This document shows, piece by piece, positions 10,724 to 22,260 of a stretch of 64,000 bases of DNA. Positions within the stretch are counted from its first letter, which is position 1. The number at the start of each line of letters is the position of its first letter. Made by a program: the position numbers and the translations under genes. Source of the DNA: Azorinus chamasolen (taxonomy: Eukaryota; Mollusca; Bivalvia; Cardiida; Solecurtidae); contig OY755242.1 of assembly GCA_963576725.1 (NCBI GenBank), positions 6,552,240 to 6,616,239 on the forward strand. Direction: 5' to 3'. Below the pieces are notes generated by a model. That model was not told the origin of the DNA, made no database searches, and worked only from the letters and a program-made list of their open reading frames with translations.

Positions 10724-12871
10724 GCGAGTGTTTGTACCAGCCTTCTACTTTATTATTGTTATCTGATGTGCCATAACGTTATAGAACTTGGAACTTGTGA
10801 ATTTTGCAAAATTACTATAGAGTGTGTCTATCAATGCTATGTATAACAATATTCAGATTATACTATATAAAACAATAAACATTCTACCATAAAAATAATA
10901 ATTTGTGGTTAGAAATGGTAAAATTGCCAACTCACTATTTATCAATATGATATATGTAGTGATCCGGAAAGTATTATGGTACAAAATGGAAATATTTGTG
11001 ATATGAAATGATGATATGGAATGGTTGTGGTACAACATCATTTACTCCTCATGTTTGACTGCACCTGCAGCTTTTGTTGATGTTTTATTTCATTTAATTG
11101 CATGAGCATCACAGTCAAAGTTAGTATTTATAAATGAGCTGCTACGTGACAAAATACGCACCAATGACATGCTAACAGTATTTTAAGAAACAAATAAAAA
11201 CCTCATCTGATCAGGGTCTACACTGCTTGAATGTCATCAAGGCTGGTTTTGTCATGTCAAAATTCAAATATTTTCAACATGAGTGTCAATATATTCAACA
11301 CGACTATTTGAATGGCTGACAGATAGATATCAATGATATCATAACACAAATGTTATTATAATGTATGTTTTATTTATCTCTCCTCTCCTTTACAACTTAT
11401 TTCAGCAAATTAACTTTATCGAATGAAATTAGAAAGATAACACGAAAAACATAAATAAGCAACATAGCAAAAAGAAGCTAGTCAGCATATAACATGTAGT
11501 AAATCACACACACGCACGTATACACGCACAAATGTATACACACACACATATATATATATATGTTTTTGTCTTTCATTTCAGAATGGTATTGCTTGCAATC
11601 CACAAGGCACCGAAAATACAAATACTTTGTCCATCCTTAACGACCAACCCATATCAGTTCAGCTATGAAAATACCATCCCCAAACAGACGGGGAAATGCC
11701 TGTAATGAATTTATCGTTAATGTGGGGAAATATCAACATACTGGGAGATGGCGTTTTCCAAGAAACACTCAAAACAGTATCATTCTATTGAACGGTAACA
11801 ATGAATTAATCATGTATAAGTATCGCTATGCTATTTCAAGCCATTCATTGGAAACAAGTTATGCATAAGACCTAGCTACTGCATGGTTAGTCAGTCATTG
11901 GTGTACATCAAGGTATGTTCTTATGGGCTACCACCACCGACAATAATTCATAGCCTACATTTTACGCACTGCAACTTACATGGGTCTGAAAATTGCATAG
12001 CGGCACTAATTCTATTTTTCTTTTTTGGACCGAGAAACAGAACAGCAAATTACAATACCTCATTAACACTAGACCGATTTGTCTTCGGTAGGACTAGTGA
12101 ACCCAGTTCTTAATTAAATGCAGTATCAAACCATTATGCAAACAGGTAAATGTTTAAAATGAACTGCGTCATTGATAGTAGGGCTTGGAGTGTTTGCAGT
12201 GTCACTGTAAGTATACACACATTATATCCCGAGGACAAACTTTCAGAGTGACCAGATAATGTTAATTAAGACCAATCGGTATAGATCTGCAAGTTAAATC
12301 ATATCACAATTAACCCAATACAGACGCGGTTTTACCTGTTCACAAATTAGACCCAGATCAGCTGGTTCCAGTTAGAGCCGTCTTATTAGCGTCTATAATG
12401 TTTGCTAATGAAAATCAGTATGCCGGTAGATCTGAATCTACAGTTTCTGCAATAACCTAAAGTTCCAGTGCTCATTTACCATCATAAAATTCAGCTGATA
12501 ACATCGTGCATGAATATCAAACAGATGAAGTGTTTACACCGTCCAGGTACCACTTCATAAGTAGATTAGCTTAAAGTCTAAAATACTCAGACGCTAGTTT
12601 GTAATTTATTGGCCATATGAACACACATAGATTTATTCAAGTTTCACTTCTTCAAGTTTCTCATCTTAGTTAAATCTGTACTGTACTTGACCAGCCTCTA
12701 CATTTTGAGTAATGAATGAGAGTCGCTGGCCGTAATGCTTTTTACAGACAATTTGTATTGCAGCATCAAAGACAATAAACCGTGTGTTCATGCCATCTTC
12801 TAATATGCGTGGGATTAAAGAGCAGATGCATAATTATGGCCAATAGACAGGGTTCAGCCTGATTAAAACAA
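10724..12871. other. no recognisable gene; short microsatellite
   Basis: A CA/TA-rich simple repeat lies at 11508-11562. A possible splice acceptor (TCTTTCATTTCAG, ending 11581) is followed by open sequence, but the frame encodes nothing I recognise. The rest shows no homology. Confidence 0.35.
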
Positions 12872-12915
12872 TTAACCCTTTCCTTCATATAAACGTCTTT
12901 TCAAGCAAATTCGAT
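12872..12915 (+). mobile_element. family A MITE left end fragment
   Basis: TTAACCCTTTCCTTCATATA and AACGTCTTTTCAAGC match the family A left end at 28841. The central palindrome is not found downstream. Confidence 0.6.
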
Positions 12916-13249
12916 ACTAATTAGAAATTGCAGTAGAATTGTTTAAACGCATTCTTTGTGATGCCCCTTAACCTTTTCCCACGCCTTTGCAAACCGAAAC
13001 AAAAGTGTACGATTTCTATCAAAACTACAATAGTGTGTACATATGCTTTTATAAAGATTCGGCTTATATATATGCATGAAGTTATTACACATAATAAGGT
13101 TTCTTCCAAAGGCAAGATTATAATTTTAAAAGTGTTACTTATCTTTTTCTAGATGGAGATGTGGCCCGTTTTCTAAACGTATTCGGAGCCTTTTTATGCT
13201 AGAAGATTGTAATGTCGTAATTTAGTTATAAGTTATGGTATACACTTGA
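12916..13249. other. no recognisable feature
   Basis: No coding homology or repeat seen. Confidence 0.4.
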
Positions 13250-13420
13250 CTGTGAGATAAGTGTGAGGTTTGGACGTCGGTAAACCGGTTTAAACCCCCA
13301 GTGGTGGATTTGCCACTGACCGTTCCAAGTCGGTACTCTCTTTTTCACCCTTTCGGTTTTTTTTCTTGTGTCTTTGTACTTGTGCGTTTGTTCATCTTTA
13401 AAATGTTCATCTAGTGTATG
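13250..13420 (+). mobile_element. 3' tail fragment of GIPMGTNCAPL-type retroelement
   Basis: AAGTGTGAGGTTTGGACGTC, TAAACCGGTTTAAACCCCCA, GCCACTGACCGTTCCAAG and CTTTGTACTTGTGCGTTTG match the 3' untranslated tail at 6020-6150. Only the tail remains. Confidence 0.7.
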
Positions 13421-15060
13421 TGTGTCTGTATGTGTATATGACGGGTTGTGTACTACTTGCTTTCTATCGATATTTTGGTGATGGATGCGTCTTGTGTGTG
13501 GCTTTTCCTGCTTGATACTACTACTTTTGCAGATATAAGATCCAAAATATAATCAATTTTTATAAGTCAAATTATGGTACAATAAGACTTGGTAGCAACA
13601 CATGTCTAAACTATGCTTTGAGTTTTACATGTAGTTGATGTCCAGACCTGTACCTCAGATGACAGTCCACATTGTTAAAATCATTGCTAAATTTAAAGTT
13701 TGATCGGAAACATAATATCTCTGACATTTGCCATAGGTTGTCTTATTTTTCTCCTGTGCGTTTACACATTCATGTTTCGATCGATGGCAGCAAGGAAAGT
13801 TATCATCCTGTAAACTAAAGTGTGTTTGCAAACCGTTTTGTACAGTATATCATCATAAGCAGATTAAAGATTCGTCTAGAAAACCACTAACAATATTGTT
13901 TACATTGTGTTCCTGTGGTTACTATTGTCCCCACCCGGATGGACCATGTTTCCAATAAAACAAACTATCGTGAACAATTTGATAATTTTCTCCAGTAAAA
14001 CCAGATGCCCTTAAGCTATCATATTTGGTATGTAGCATCATCCTGAAGATATCAACCAAGAGCAATTTCAGTATGCCCCCTTGATTTAATATTGGTCCCA
14101 CCTGTACCATATATTCAATAGAAAAACATGTACATAGTTAGATTTTTACATATTGTTTCTGAAACCAGAAAGCGTAGCACTCTCGTATCTGTTTTACCCT
14201 TAAAAGCGTCTCTAGAATTGCTCCGACTAATCACCGAGTACAATTGTGACTGTCTTCAGAATAACATATTTTGGTTTGTTGATGGCTCATGCCGGGAATA
14301 TGATATACGAGTTCTAGTTAGTGCGTTTAACAGTTTCTTGGTGTTTGTGGAGTGTCTTTGTGCTCAACATGATCGGCGCACGTTAGATTTAGTGTCGCAG
14401 TGAATACCTTTCAACTTCGAACTATACTATTAAGTGCCGTAGTGCCCTAGACTCGGCCCAACCGATATATGCTCATCAGTAACTTCTATTGTCACTATTA
14501 TCACATTCGTGCGTTGTGACGTCATCTTGCCTTTTGTTTTGATCGGTTTTAGTATAGACTTAACGACGCAGCTATGGTATCAGTGTTGATGATACAGGGA
14601 ACGGTTTTAAGTGTCTGTGTAGGGTATATATTTATGAAATGTGTATAGCACTGTTCGTTTGATGTTATCTGTTTGTATAGCCTTCTTTTATATTCGACAT
14701 CCTTTGACTCTTCGTGACCCCTTTTTTGTGTCACAATGCCCTAAATGATATGTGTATGGAACAGGCAAGGACCAGTCTATGAAGGTTCTTTTATGATTTT
14801 AGAATTGCGCTGTCTTGTGCTACATGTATTGTCAAATTCCCTGCCTGATTTCTATTTTAAACGTATCGTCCTGAGGATCTCTATTAATATTTCCAAAATT
14901 TGCCACCGGGATTATATTGGCTCCATCAAAGGAAAACAATGCTTGCAATATACAGTGTTTGTATTTAAAGGATCTCCTGCGAAACCACATGATCCAGAGC
15001 TTTCTTATTCATTATGAACACCTCTTTCATGTTATCTACCAATATTGTTCAATGTATCAA
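13421..15060. other. no recognisable gene
   Basis: Open frames near 14128-14403 and 14745-15017 carry no motif or homology that I recognise. A CATTATGCGAA-type coding pattern is absent. Confidence 0.35.
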
Positions 15061-15064
15061 ATAA

Positions 15065-15295
15065 CATCCAGGATGTGAAATACCGTGTAGCTAGAGTGCC
15101 TTAAGATTGAACTTATACTGTCCAATAATTGAAGGATTCCGATGGTATTATTTAGAGAATGTTTTCTTAGTTTATGAAATATTTATCCTTGCTTAAGCAG
15201 TTTGTCAGTTAACATGTTTATTTTGACTGCTACAGTAATCAATAGAAGAACAAGTTGGTGCTAGCAATTCTTTATAGACTATAGTTAGTTCACAT
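15065..15295 (-). mobile_element. decayed GIPMGTNCAPL-type retroelement fragment
   Basis: GATGTGAAATACCGTGTAGC, TTTTCTTAGTTTATGAAATA and TTTTGACTGCTACAGTAATC parallel 16890-17060 of the better copy in the same orientation. Confidence 0.65.
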
Positions 15296-16080
15296 AAAGG
15301 ATATCAAGCTGCTTTCTGTTTGATGACTGCAATCATAAAACGCTGTGGGACAAATAAAATATTCACGTCTAGCTTAAATGTACTTATTGAATTGATAAGT
15401 CTATTTGAGAAACATATATACATGCAGGTAGTTTTGTTCGCTCTATATGGATATTACTGTACATGTCGATATATAATCTGTCCATTGCCATTTTCTCGGT
15501 CTGGTCCACTTTTCTATCAACTGAATTCTGATTACAACTCATGTCCAATTTATCTTTTTGACGCTTATATTCGGGACATCGTCATTTGTCTTTGGCACAA
15601 CGTCATTTCCTTTGGAGAAAACAAAGCTGTTCTAAAACGCTTCGCGCGCATATTCCAAATGTAAACACAGTATGAATTCAACACATTTATCGAGCGACCA
15701 CAGTCTCATGCTTAGATCTATAGTGGATTGGTTATTGATTTATATAGAACATAATACAAGTATAAGCAAACACAACGTATTATAAATTTTTTAGTGTAGT
15801 ACTTGGCCTTAAAATACATTAAGTGGAAGCCTTAGTGGGGCTTCTACAGGAGTTTGTTCTGCAATAAGTTCACCCAGCATTTAGCAGCACCTGCTCTTTA
15901 AGACACTTCTTAAGGTGTATTCATTAAGTGGTCGCCTTACAGAGGTTATATTATAGTAGACTTATGTGGATGTAAACCGACTGATTGTGTTATTATATTA
16001 CGGTATTAAGTAAATCAGTAACTTGTTTCTTATTGTGACATGTGTATAAAGCCATTAAACATACATTAATATAAATCAAG
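15296..16080. other. no gene; possible decayed family C MITE near 15822-15960
   Basis: ATTAAGTGGAAGCCTTAGTG at 15819 and ATTAAGTGGTCGCCTTACAG near 15924, with TCTTAAGGTGTATTC between, look like an old family C element (acceptor of the CAACCACCTGC-type core CAGCACCTGCTCTTTAAG). Ends are not clear. Otherwise nothing is recognised. Confidence 0.35.
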
Positions 16081-16084
16081 AAAC

Positions 16085-17547
16085 ATTTTCGTAATGTTTT
16101 ATATTTACACCCGGCCAAATGAACCTATATATCAACTTTGTAACCGCAATAGTACTGTGTGTAATATACAAAAAGTACAAAAATGAGTCATGCAGGAAAT
16201 ACCACATACAGAACAAACACTCGCCCGAACAGCAACACAAGGAAACAGCAAATGTACATGGGTAGAAAAAAACAATAAGAGACGCACAAAGACAAAACAA
16301 ACATACAATAGGAGGAAGATGGAAGTACCGCCTTGGAACGGTCAGTGACAAAAGTCACCGGGGGTTTAAACCGGTTTATGGGCGCCCAACCTCACCCTTA
16401 TTCCATCCCCATCCTAAAAGACAAACAGTGTAAATAAACGTATCCCCTCTCCGACTAATCTACAACAACCGCGACAGCAAATACAGTGGTAAAGTGCATG
16501 TATAACAAAAAAAAATTTAATTGAACATACTGTATGCACCTATCGCTAGTGTACTCAATGATTGAGCTGCAAACAGAGTAACTGTAGAAAAGTAATAAAG
16601 GGTACGACAAAAATGAAATAGTACAGATATCCGACGTTCTCCTTCCATTTCTGGATTTAAGAGGTCGCCTTCATAGAGTACTAAACCTTTCTTGTCGGCG
16701 TACATGCAAAGAGGCCAGCGTGATTGCCAACTGTAAAAGGGTTCACAACCAAACATGCAGTATGTTGTAATAATACAGGATCATATCCCTTTTTAATGAA
16801 TTGTTTAATATATTTGATGAACAAAGTGAGAAAATGGGTATGTCCAATAATTCTACGAAGTTTGTAAATCACATCACCATAAAATTCAGGATGTGAAATA
16901 CCGTGTCGCAAAAGTACCTTGAGATTACATTTGTACTTGCCAATAAGCGAGAGATTTCGATAGTAAAATTTAGAGAAAGTTTTTCTTAGTTTATGGTATC
17001 TATATCCTTGTTTAAGAAGTTTTTCAGTTAAAATGAGATTTCGACTGTTAAAATCGTCAATAGATGAACAAGCTCTAGCAAAACGAATAAGTTGAGATAT
17101 ATAAACCCCGTAAGATGGAGCACGGGGAACATCCCCGTCAAGATGAGGAAAATTTACAATATTAAAATCAAAATCATCTCTTTTGTCATATATTTTAGAA
17201 GAAATCATTCCATTATTAATTTTAAGGTCTAGGTCAAGAAACGCTGCATAATTGTCGGACGGGTTAGCTTTATTCAATTTGAGTTCTTTAGGATAAATTG
17301 TAGGAAACAGAGCATTAAAGAAAGGGTTATCTAAGTTAAAAATATCATCCAAATATCGACAAGTATCATTGAAGGCTTTTATAACATCTTCTTGTGATTG
17401 AGGATTCAAACTCAACATGAAATCTCTCTCATAGCAGTACAAAAACAAATCTGCGACAAGTGGTGCACAATTCGTACCCATGGGAATACCAATTACCTGA
17501 CGGTATATAGCATTTCCATAACGTACAAATATGTTATCCAAAGACAA
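16085..17547 (-). mobile_element. GIPMGTNCAPL-type retroelement, best copy in window
   Basis: The reading frame 17547-16681 plus a 3' untranslated tail down to about 16085 make the longest copy of this family here. The tail has the same GGCGCCCAAC and CCTTGGAACGGTCAGTGAC landmarks as the copies at 5580, 6510 and 13250. The 5' side is cut at about 17547 where the 17555-19380 repeat family begins (GACAAAATGGGGACGCCAAG). At least eight fragments of the family lie between 5.5 and 21 kb. Confidence 0.8.
16681..17547 (-). pseudogene. partial reverse transcriptase, GIPMGTNCAPL/YLDD type
   Basis: The 288-codon frame is uninterrupted but lacks its N-terminal RT fingers. It shows IGIPMGTNCAPLVADLFL (residues 19-36), CRYLDDIFNLDNPFFN (63-78, YLDD catalytic aspartates at 67-68), AAFLDLDLKINNGMISSKIY and DVPRAPSYGVYISQLIRFA. 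This RT type is common in invertebrate and vertebrate genomes as repetitive 'reverse transcriptase' loci and shares features with Penelope-like elements (IPMG, FLDL, YDKR), but I see no GIY-YIG endonuclease after the RT, so the class is left open. It is retroelement, not host, sequence. Confidence 0.75.
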
Positions 17548-17554
17548 AATGGGG

Positions 17555-19385
17555 ACGCCAAGACAGGCACCATTTTGTCTCGACCATGTTGTCAGTACGT
17601 GACAACACCCTTTATATATAGGTATATGTCAATGCCGAGTGATAGTGATTCCCTGAAGTGCATTTGTAGTTTAATGGCAGGCAATTTCATTCAACAGCAA
17701 ATCATATGTGCATTTGTAAATGTCTACAAGAATTGTCCTAGGCAGATTATTTTAAAATAGTGTACTTAGCTACAGGATTAAGCATCAACATTAGCATTTA
17801 TTTTAAGATGTTTAGCTTGGCTACAGGGTTAGGTAACAAGATTAGCATCTGTTTTAAAAGATTTTGCTTAGCTACATGATTAAGTAACAACATTAGCATT
17901 TATTTTAAAATATTTTGCTTAGCTACAGGATTAAGCGACACCATTTGCCCCTAGAATAATGCCAAAACAAACAACAAATGTAATACACAGTGAAACTGAA
18001 TATAGCATACTAGACTGATTGTTCTGAAAGACATTCAAGTAACACATAGTGACAAATTTGGATAGGAACATACTCGCTACATTTGGGTTGGAGGTTGGGA
18101 TGTAGCGAGTTGGACGGACATAAGAAATAATTTAAACTGACCTGTTTACTATAAAGACGCGTCATAGGAAAGGGGCGAGCCACATTCTGATCGGTTAAGA
18201 CTGGAAATTATGTGTCATACTTCTGTATTTGGCGACGCATCCCCACAGCCATTTGTCAGTAAAATTAGAACGCGTGATATATGCTGGTTACTAGTCCGAA
18301 TGGATGGTTCCCCATTCCAGTCAAATCATGAGAGGTCTGGTAGACAGTGTTACATAATTACCACATATGTCTCGCAGCAGAGACAGCAGCGAGCTTGACC
18401 CTTACCCAGTATGCAGTCTATCGCGGTAACAAATTATTTTGTCTGGCCAGACAAATGTTTATGTTGTACCCGCAATATTACTGTGTAATATACCAAGACA
18501 ACATGGCGACGTCAAAAGGTTGCCATGTTGTCCTGACCATGTTGTCGCTACTGTGACAACCCTCTTAATACATAGGTATATGTCAATGCCGAACGACAGT
18601 CGCTCCCTGAAGTTCAATGGTGTCTTAATTCCAGGCAATACAATTCAACAGAGAATCAAATGTGCATTTGTAAATGTCTAGGAGAATAAACGATAATTAA
18701 CTATAAAATAGTCTGCTCTGCTACAGGATTAAGCAACCAAATCGGCCATAAAATAAGGCAAAAAATTGGGCCAATCGAAGGAACCAGAGGCACTAGGATT
18801 CGGTAAACATGAAACAATCATAAACAACAACTTTTAGTAGAATGGATGGTTCCCCATTTCAGTCAAATCATGAGATGTCTGGTAGACAGTGTTACATAAT
18901 TACCACATATGTTTCGCAGCAGAGACAGCTGCGAGTTTGACCCTTACCCAGTATGCAGTCTATCGCGGTAACAAATTATTTTGTCTGGCCAGACAAATGT
19001 TTATGTTGTACCCGCAATATTACTGTGTAATATACCAAGACAACATGGCGACGTCATGACGTTGCCATATTGTACTGACCATGTTGTCGCTACTGTGACA
19101 ACCCTCTGAATACATAGGTGTATGTCAATGCCGAACGACAGTCGCTCCCTGAAGTTCAATGGTGGCTTAATTCCAGGCAATACAATTCAACAGAAAATCA
19201 AATGTGCATTTGTAAATGTCTAGGAGAATCACCGATAATTAATTATAAAATAGTCTACTCAGCTACAGGATTAAGCCACAAAATTGGCCCCTAGAATAAG
19301 GCAAAAAAGTTTGGCCAATCGAATGAACCAGAGGTACTAGGATTCGGTAAATATGAACAATAATAAACAACAACTTTTAGTAGAA
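17555..19385. repeat. repeat family with a 542 bp tandem duplication
   Basis: TGGATGGTTCCCCATT begins at 18301 and again at 18843. The 542 bp that follow match nearly throughout (ATGCAGTCTATCGCGGTAAC, ATGTCAATGCCGAACGACAG). A more diverged third copy of the right part lies at 17570-17760 (ATGTCAATGCCGAGTGATAG). Each unit contains a small inverted repeat GACAACATGGC...GTTGCCATGTTGTC (18498-18535). No coding capacity is recognised; it is a non-coding dispersed or tandem repeat. Confidence 0.8.
17745..17945 (+). repeat. minisatellite, about 56-60 bp period
   Basis: TTAGCTACAGGATTAAGCAT, TTGGCTACAGGGTTAGGTAA, TTAGCTACATGATTAAGTAA and TTAGCTACAGGATTAAGCGA recur in succession, each followed by RRCATTAGCATYTRTTTTAA. 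About four units; the 542 bp repeats beside it carry only one copy of this motif. Confidence 0.75.
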
Positions 19386-20065
19386 TCCAATAAAAATGAA
19401 TACAGGGAGAAACGTATGTTCTGAAATAAAGTGCATACATATGTGTTAATTGTTATGGCAGTTTATAGAAAAACAAACGTATAATTGCACATGTTTATAG
19501 TTATATACAAATAATGAATGTTGCCGAGACATTTGAACTGCATTCAATATATTGTTAACATACAAACGACACCCACTGAATGTGTTGTCTATTGCATGTG
19601 GTTGTACATCAGTCTGCACGGTGTGATAAAAGTGGTGATACAATTTGCAAACAATTAACATCCAAATGAGACATTGTAATACCGAGCAATAAATCTATGG
19701 AAGTTTCAGTCCTATTTCATTTTAAGAGTGATGTTGCTTTAGAGTTATCTCAAAACCACAAGTGGTGTATACAAAACTTTATATTCAGATCCATATCAGC
19801 CATCGGGTTACTCGGTTTCTCGCTTGGATCGAACATGTTGGAAAGTGAATAGAATCATCTGTTGCACCATTCCATATGAGTCGCTTCTCGGCGACACCGA
19901 TAGGACTAGATTAACGACATTCTCGAGCCATTTACAATTAGATTCTACTGACAAAAGGTCAAATAGTTTGGAGCCTAATAATACACCAGATTGCAAATGG
20001 GAGTCGGGCGGCGGAAAACGGGATAAGTATTAATAATGTATAGCATCTCAGAACAGAAATACATA
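19386..20065. other. no recognisable feature
   Basis: No coding homology, RNA gene or repeat recognised. Confidence 0.4.
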
Positions 20066-20530
20066 CAAGAAAGGCTACCGAAGGCTTAAACCAGTTTTGG
20101 TGGTACTCAACCACTCGCTTATTCTACTTACACCCAATTAAAAATGAAAAGTAAAATTCCCCCTCATAAAAACCCCACAACAATGTCAAATAACGATGTC
20201 AACACAAAATTATATTCAAATAAACTGTGAAACTGTAAAACAAGTGACGTCATAAAATTAAGTGACACACTGTGCACTAAACATTTCTTGATAGCATGTA
20301 CTCGGTGACTGGTAAGAGGCCAGAACAATCGTGGAGATGTAATTTGGGGTTCAATGGCAAAGTGTAAGATGCAGCTTCCTTCCTTGTCCACCAAGCATTT
20401 AGTGCCCTGCATCATAGAGGAGTTATCACCCTGGTTAATGAATGTTTCAATACGTTTGATTAAAAGTATCAATATATGTGTCCAACACTTTAAACACCCA
20501 ATTATGGAATTAATTGCTATGGGTGAATTT
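20066..20530 (-). mobile_element. decayed GIPMGTNCAPL-type retroelement C-terminal fragment
   Basis: Minus-strand translation gives LLIKRIETFINQGDNSSMMQ followed by GTKCLVDKEG, a diverged match to the FIKYIKQFIKKGYD...HTACLVVNPF C-terminus. Tail landmarks (GGCTTAAACCAGTTTTGGTG near 20080) lie beside it. Confidence 0.6.
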
Positions 20531-20559
20531 TATGCATAACCTTAAAACCGATTCACCGG

Positions 20560-20965
20560 TACATGTCACCAGTGCTTTAAGAAATACATCACGTTATTTA
20601 GACGACATATTTGAATGTATTTAAATTGATAGCCCGTTCTTTGATTATCTGATGCCATTAAAAGCTCAAGTGAAATAAAGGACGTTTTAGATATTTTGTT
20701 ATATATTCAAACCATCGTCTAGAATGTGTGACAAAAGAGATGACTAACTTTTAACATAGAAAAATATCCCCATTCTGATGGCGATGATCCCCATTCTAGA
20801 TCTGATTGGGATTACAGTATTCAGCTTATTCTATTTTGCCAGGGCACGTTCTCCTATTGTTGAGTTTAAAATCCCAATCTTATTTTCGCTAATAAACTAC
20901 TGCAATAAGGCTATAGATATGACAAACTATAATTTCCGTAGCCTTTTAACTTGATGGCATTTACT
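20560..20965 (+). mobile_element. decayed GIPMGTNCAPL-type retroelement RT fragment
   Basis: TCACGTTATTTAGACGACAT at 20589 encodes SRYLDDIFECI, then DSPFFDYL; later CATTCTGATGGCGATGATCC (PHSDGDD), CAGCTTATTCTATTTTGCCA (QLILFCQ) and GGCTATAGATATGACAAACT (GYRYDKL) follow the order of the RT at 16681-17547. It is interrupted by stops and shifts, and is inverted relative to the fragment at 20066-20530. Confidence 0.7.
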
Positions 20966-22160
20966 ATCATAGATATTCATGTAAGAAATAATGATATACA
21001 TATGCCATTTATCATAAAAAAAACTGATGTAATATACATATAATAACATATGAACACACAATTGCTAGGCCTTGGCAGACACCTGATCTTATGTTAACAT
21101 ACATTTAATTCTAACAAATGGTTTATATGTCCAATATGTAACATGCTCGTGCAAGCCTTATATACGTTTAGGTCATGATTGTGTGGTTGAGCTCGCACAT
21201 CATTTGTGTTTCTCGTATTGCTGCAGACTTTAGTGGTTAATTTCCTAATGTCCTTATCTTTATCCGACTTCGGTTCTATTTTTCTTGCATTTTCCTCAAA
21301 AGTACAGCCAGATACAAACACGTGTGGATCCTTATGCGAAACGCAGTTACATTTTGTTACATCAGGATCCAATCGGTTTGTTTATGTGATCACGGATTTG
21401 TCCGAAACAGATTAACGGTGAACAGCGATCATATATCTTACCATTATACAAAACGGCTCACATGAAGTGTTTAATGTGGTACTGGTAAACCTTAAGACCT
21501 TTTAGTTTAATAAATGCATGAGTGCGTAGTATTGTATCGCGAAATGAGAATTTAAATTTAAAGCAATGTTATAAATCAAACTAGATATCCTCGGACGAGA
21601 TGTTAACAAGTCTTGACTGGCGCTACTTGACTGCAATTTACAAATAGGTTCGACTCAAAGGGGATGCCGAGTAACTTTTTGTCTCATCAAGATCCACACC
21701 GTCTACGGCCAATAGTTTCTCAAAAACTGGGTAATGTTTAGCAATAATTGCAATGGAATTTTCAGATAACAAAATATTTATTTAAAAAGATGTTAGAGGA
21801 CATTAAACAGAAAATATTTTAGCATTGTTACAGCTTGTCAATTACTCCTTTAACCCATTGGCATTCATACAAGAGTAATGGGATTATGGATATTAATCAG
21901 ATCCATTATTAGAATATCACATGGACACAGGAATAGTTCTGACCATTGGGGAAACTGGGTAATCATGTTTACAGTATTTCGTCTGATTTGTTTGCAAGGC
22001 GAAGAAAGTCGTAATTATGGAGTAAATGGTTAAAGGTTGAATGATATTGTAACTGTGACTAGAGGATACATATTTTCTAGACGTTTTATTTAAGGAATGA
22101 TATTAAATATATGTATTCATATTTTGTATCATAGTGGTGACACGTTACAGTCACTAACCC
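20966..22160. other. no gene recognised; family B traces
   Basis: A 92-codon minus frame (21372-21094) containing DVTKCNCVSHKDPHVFVSGC has no family I recognise. At 21849-22032 TTAACCCATTGGCATTCATA, ACAGGAATAGTTCTG and GGAGTAAATGGTTAAAGG suggest an old TTAA MITE. Elsewhere nothing is seen. Confidence 0.35.
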
Positions 22161-22169
22161 TTGTATTCG

Positions 22170-22260
22170 CCACTTCGTTCTCATTCGCAACTTGGATCCA
22201 GATGGGACGTCGAATCAGGATCCAAACTTTCTGATACTAAAGTTTCTGATAAATAGTCAA
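22170..22260. mobile_element. family B MITE core fragment
   Basis: CAACTTGGATCCAGATGGGA, GTCGAATCAGGATCCAAACT: the two arms of the family B palindrome with a shortened centre. Confidence 0.5.

Noticed and set aside
11570..11868. Possible exon after TTTCATTTCAG
   Set aside because: All three frames lack recognisable protein similarity and the longest begins inside; too weak to call.
21094..21415. Overlapping 92- and 69-codon frames on opposite strands
   Set aside because: No motif or homology; lengths are near those expected by chance.
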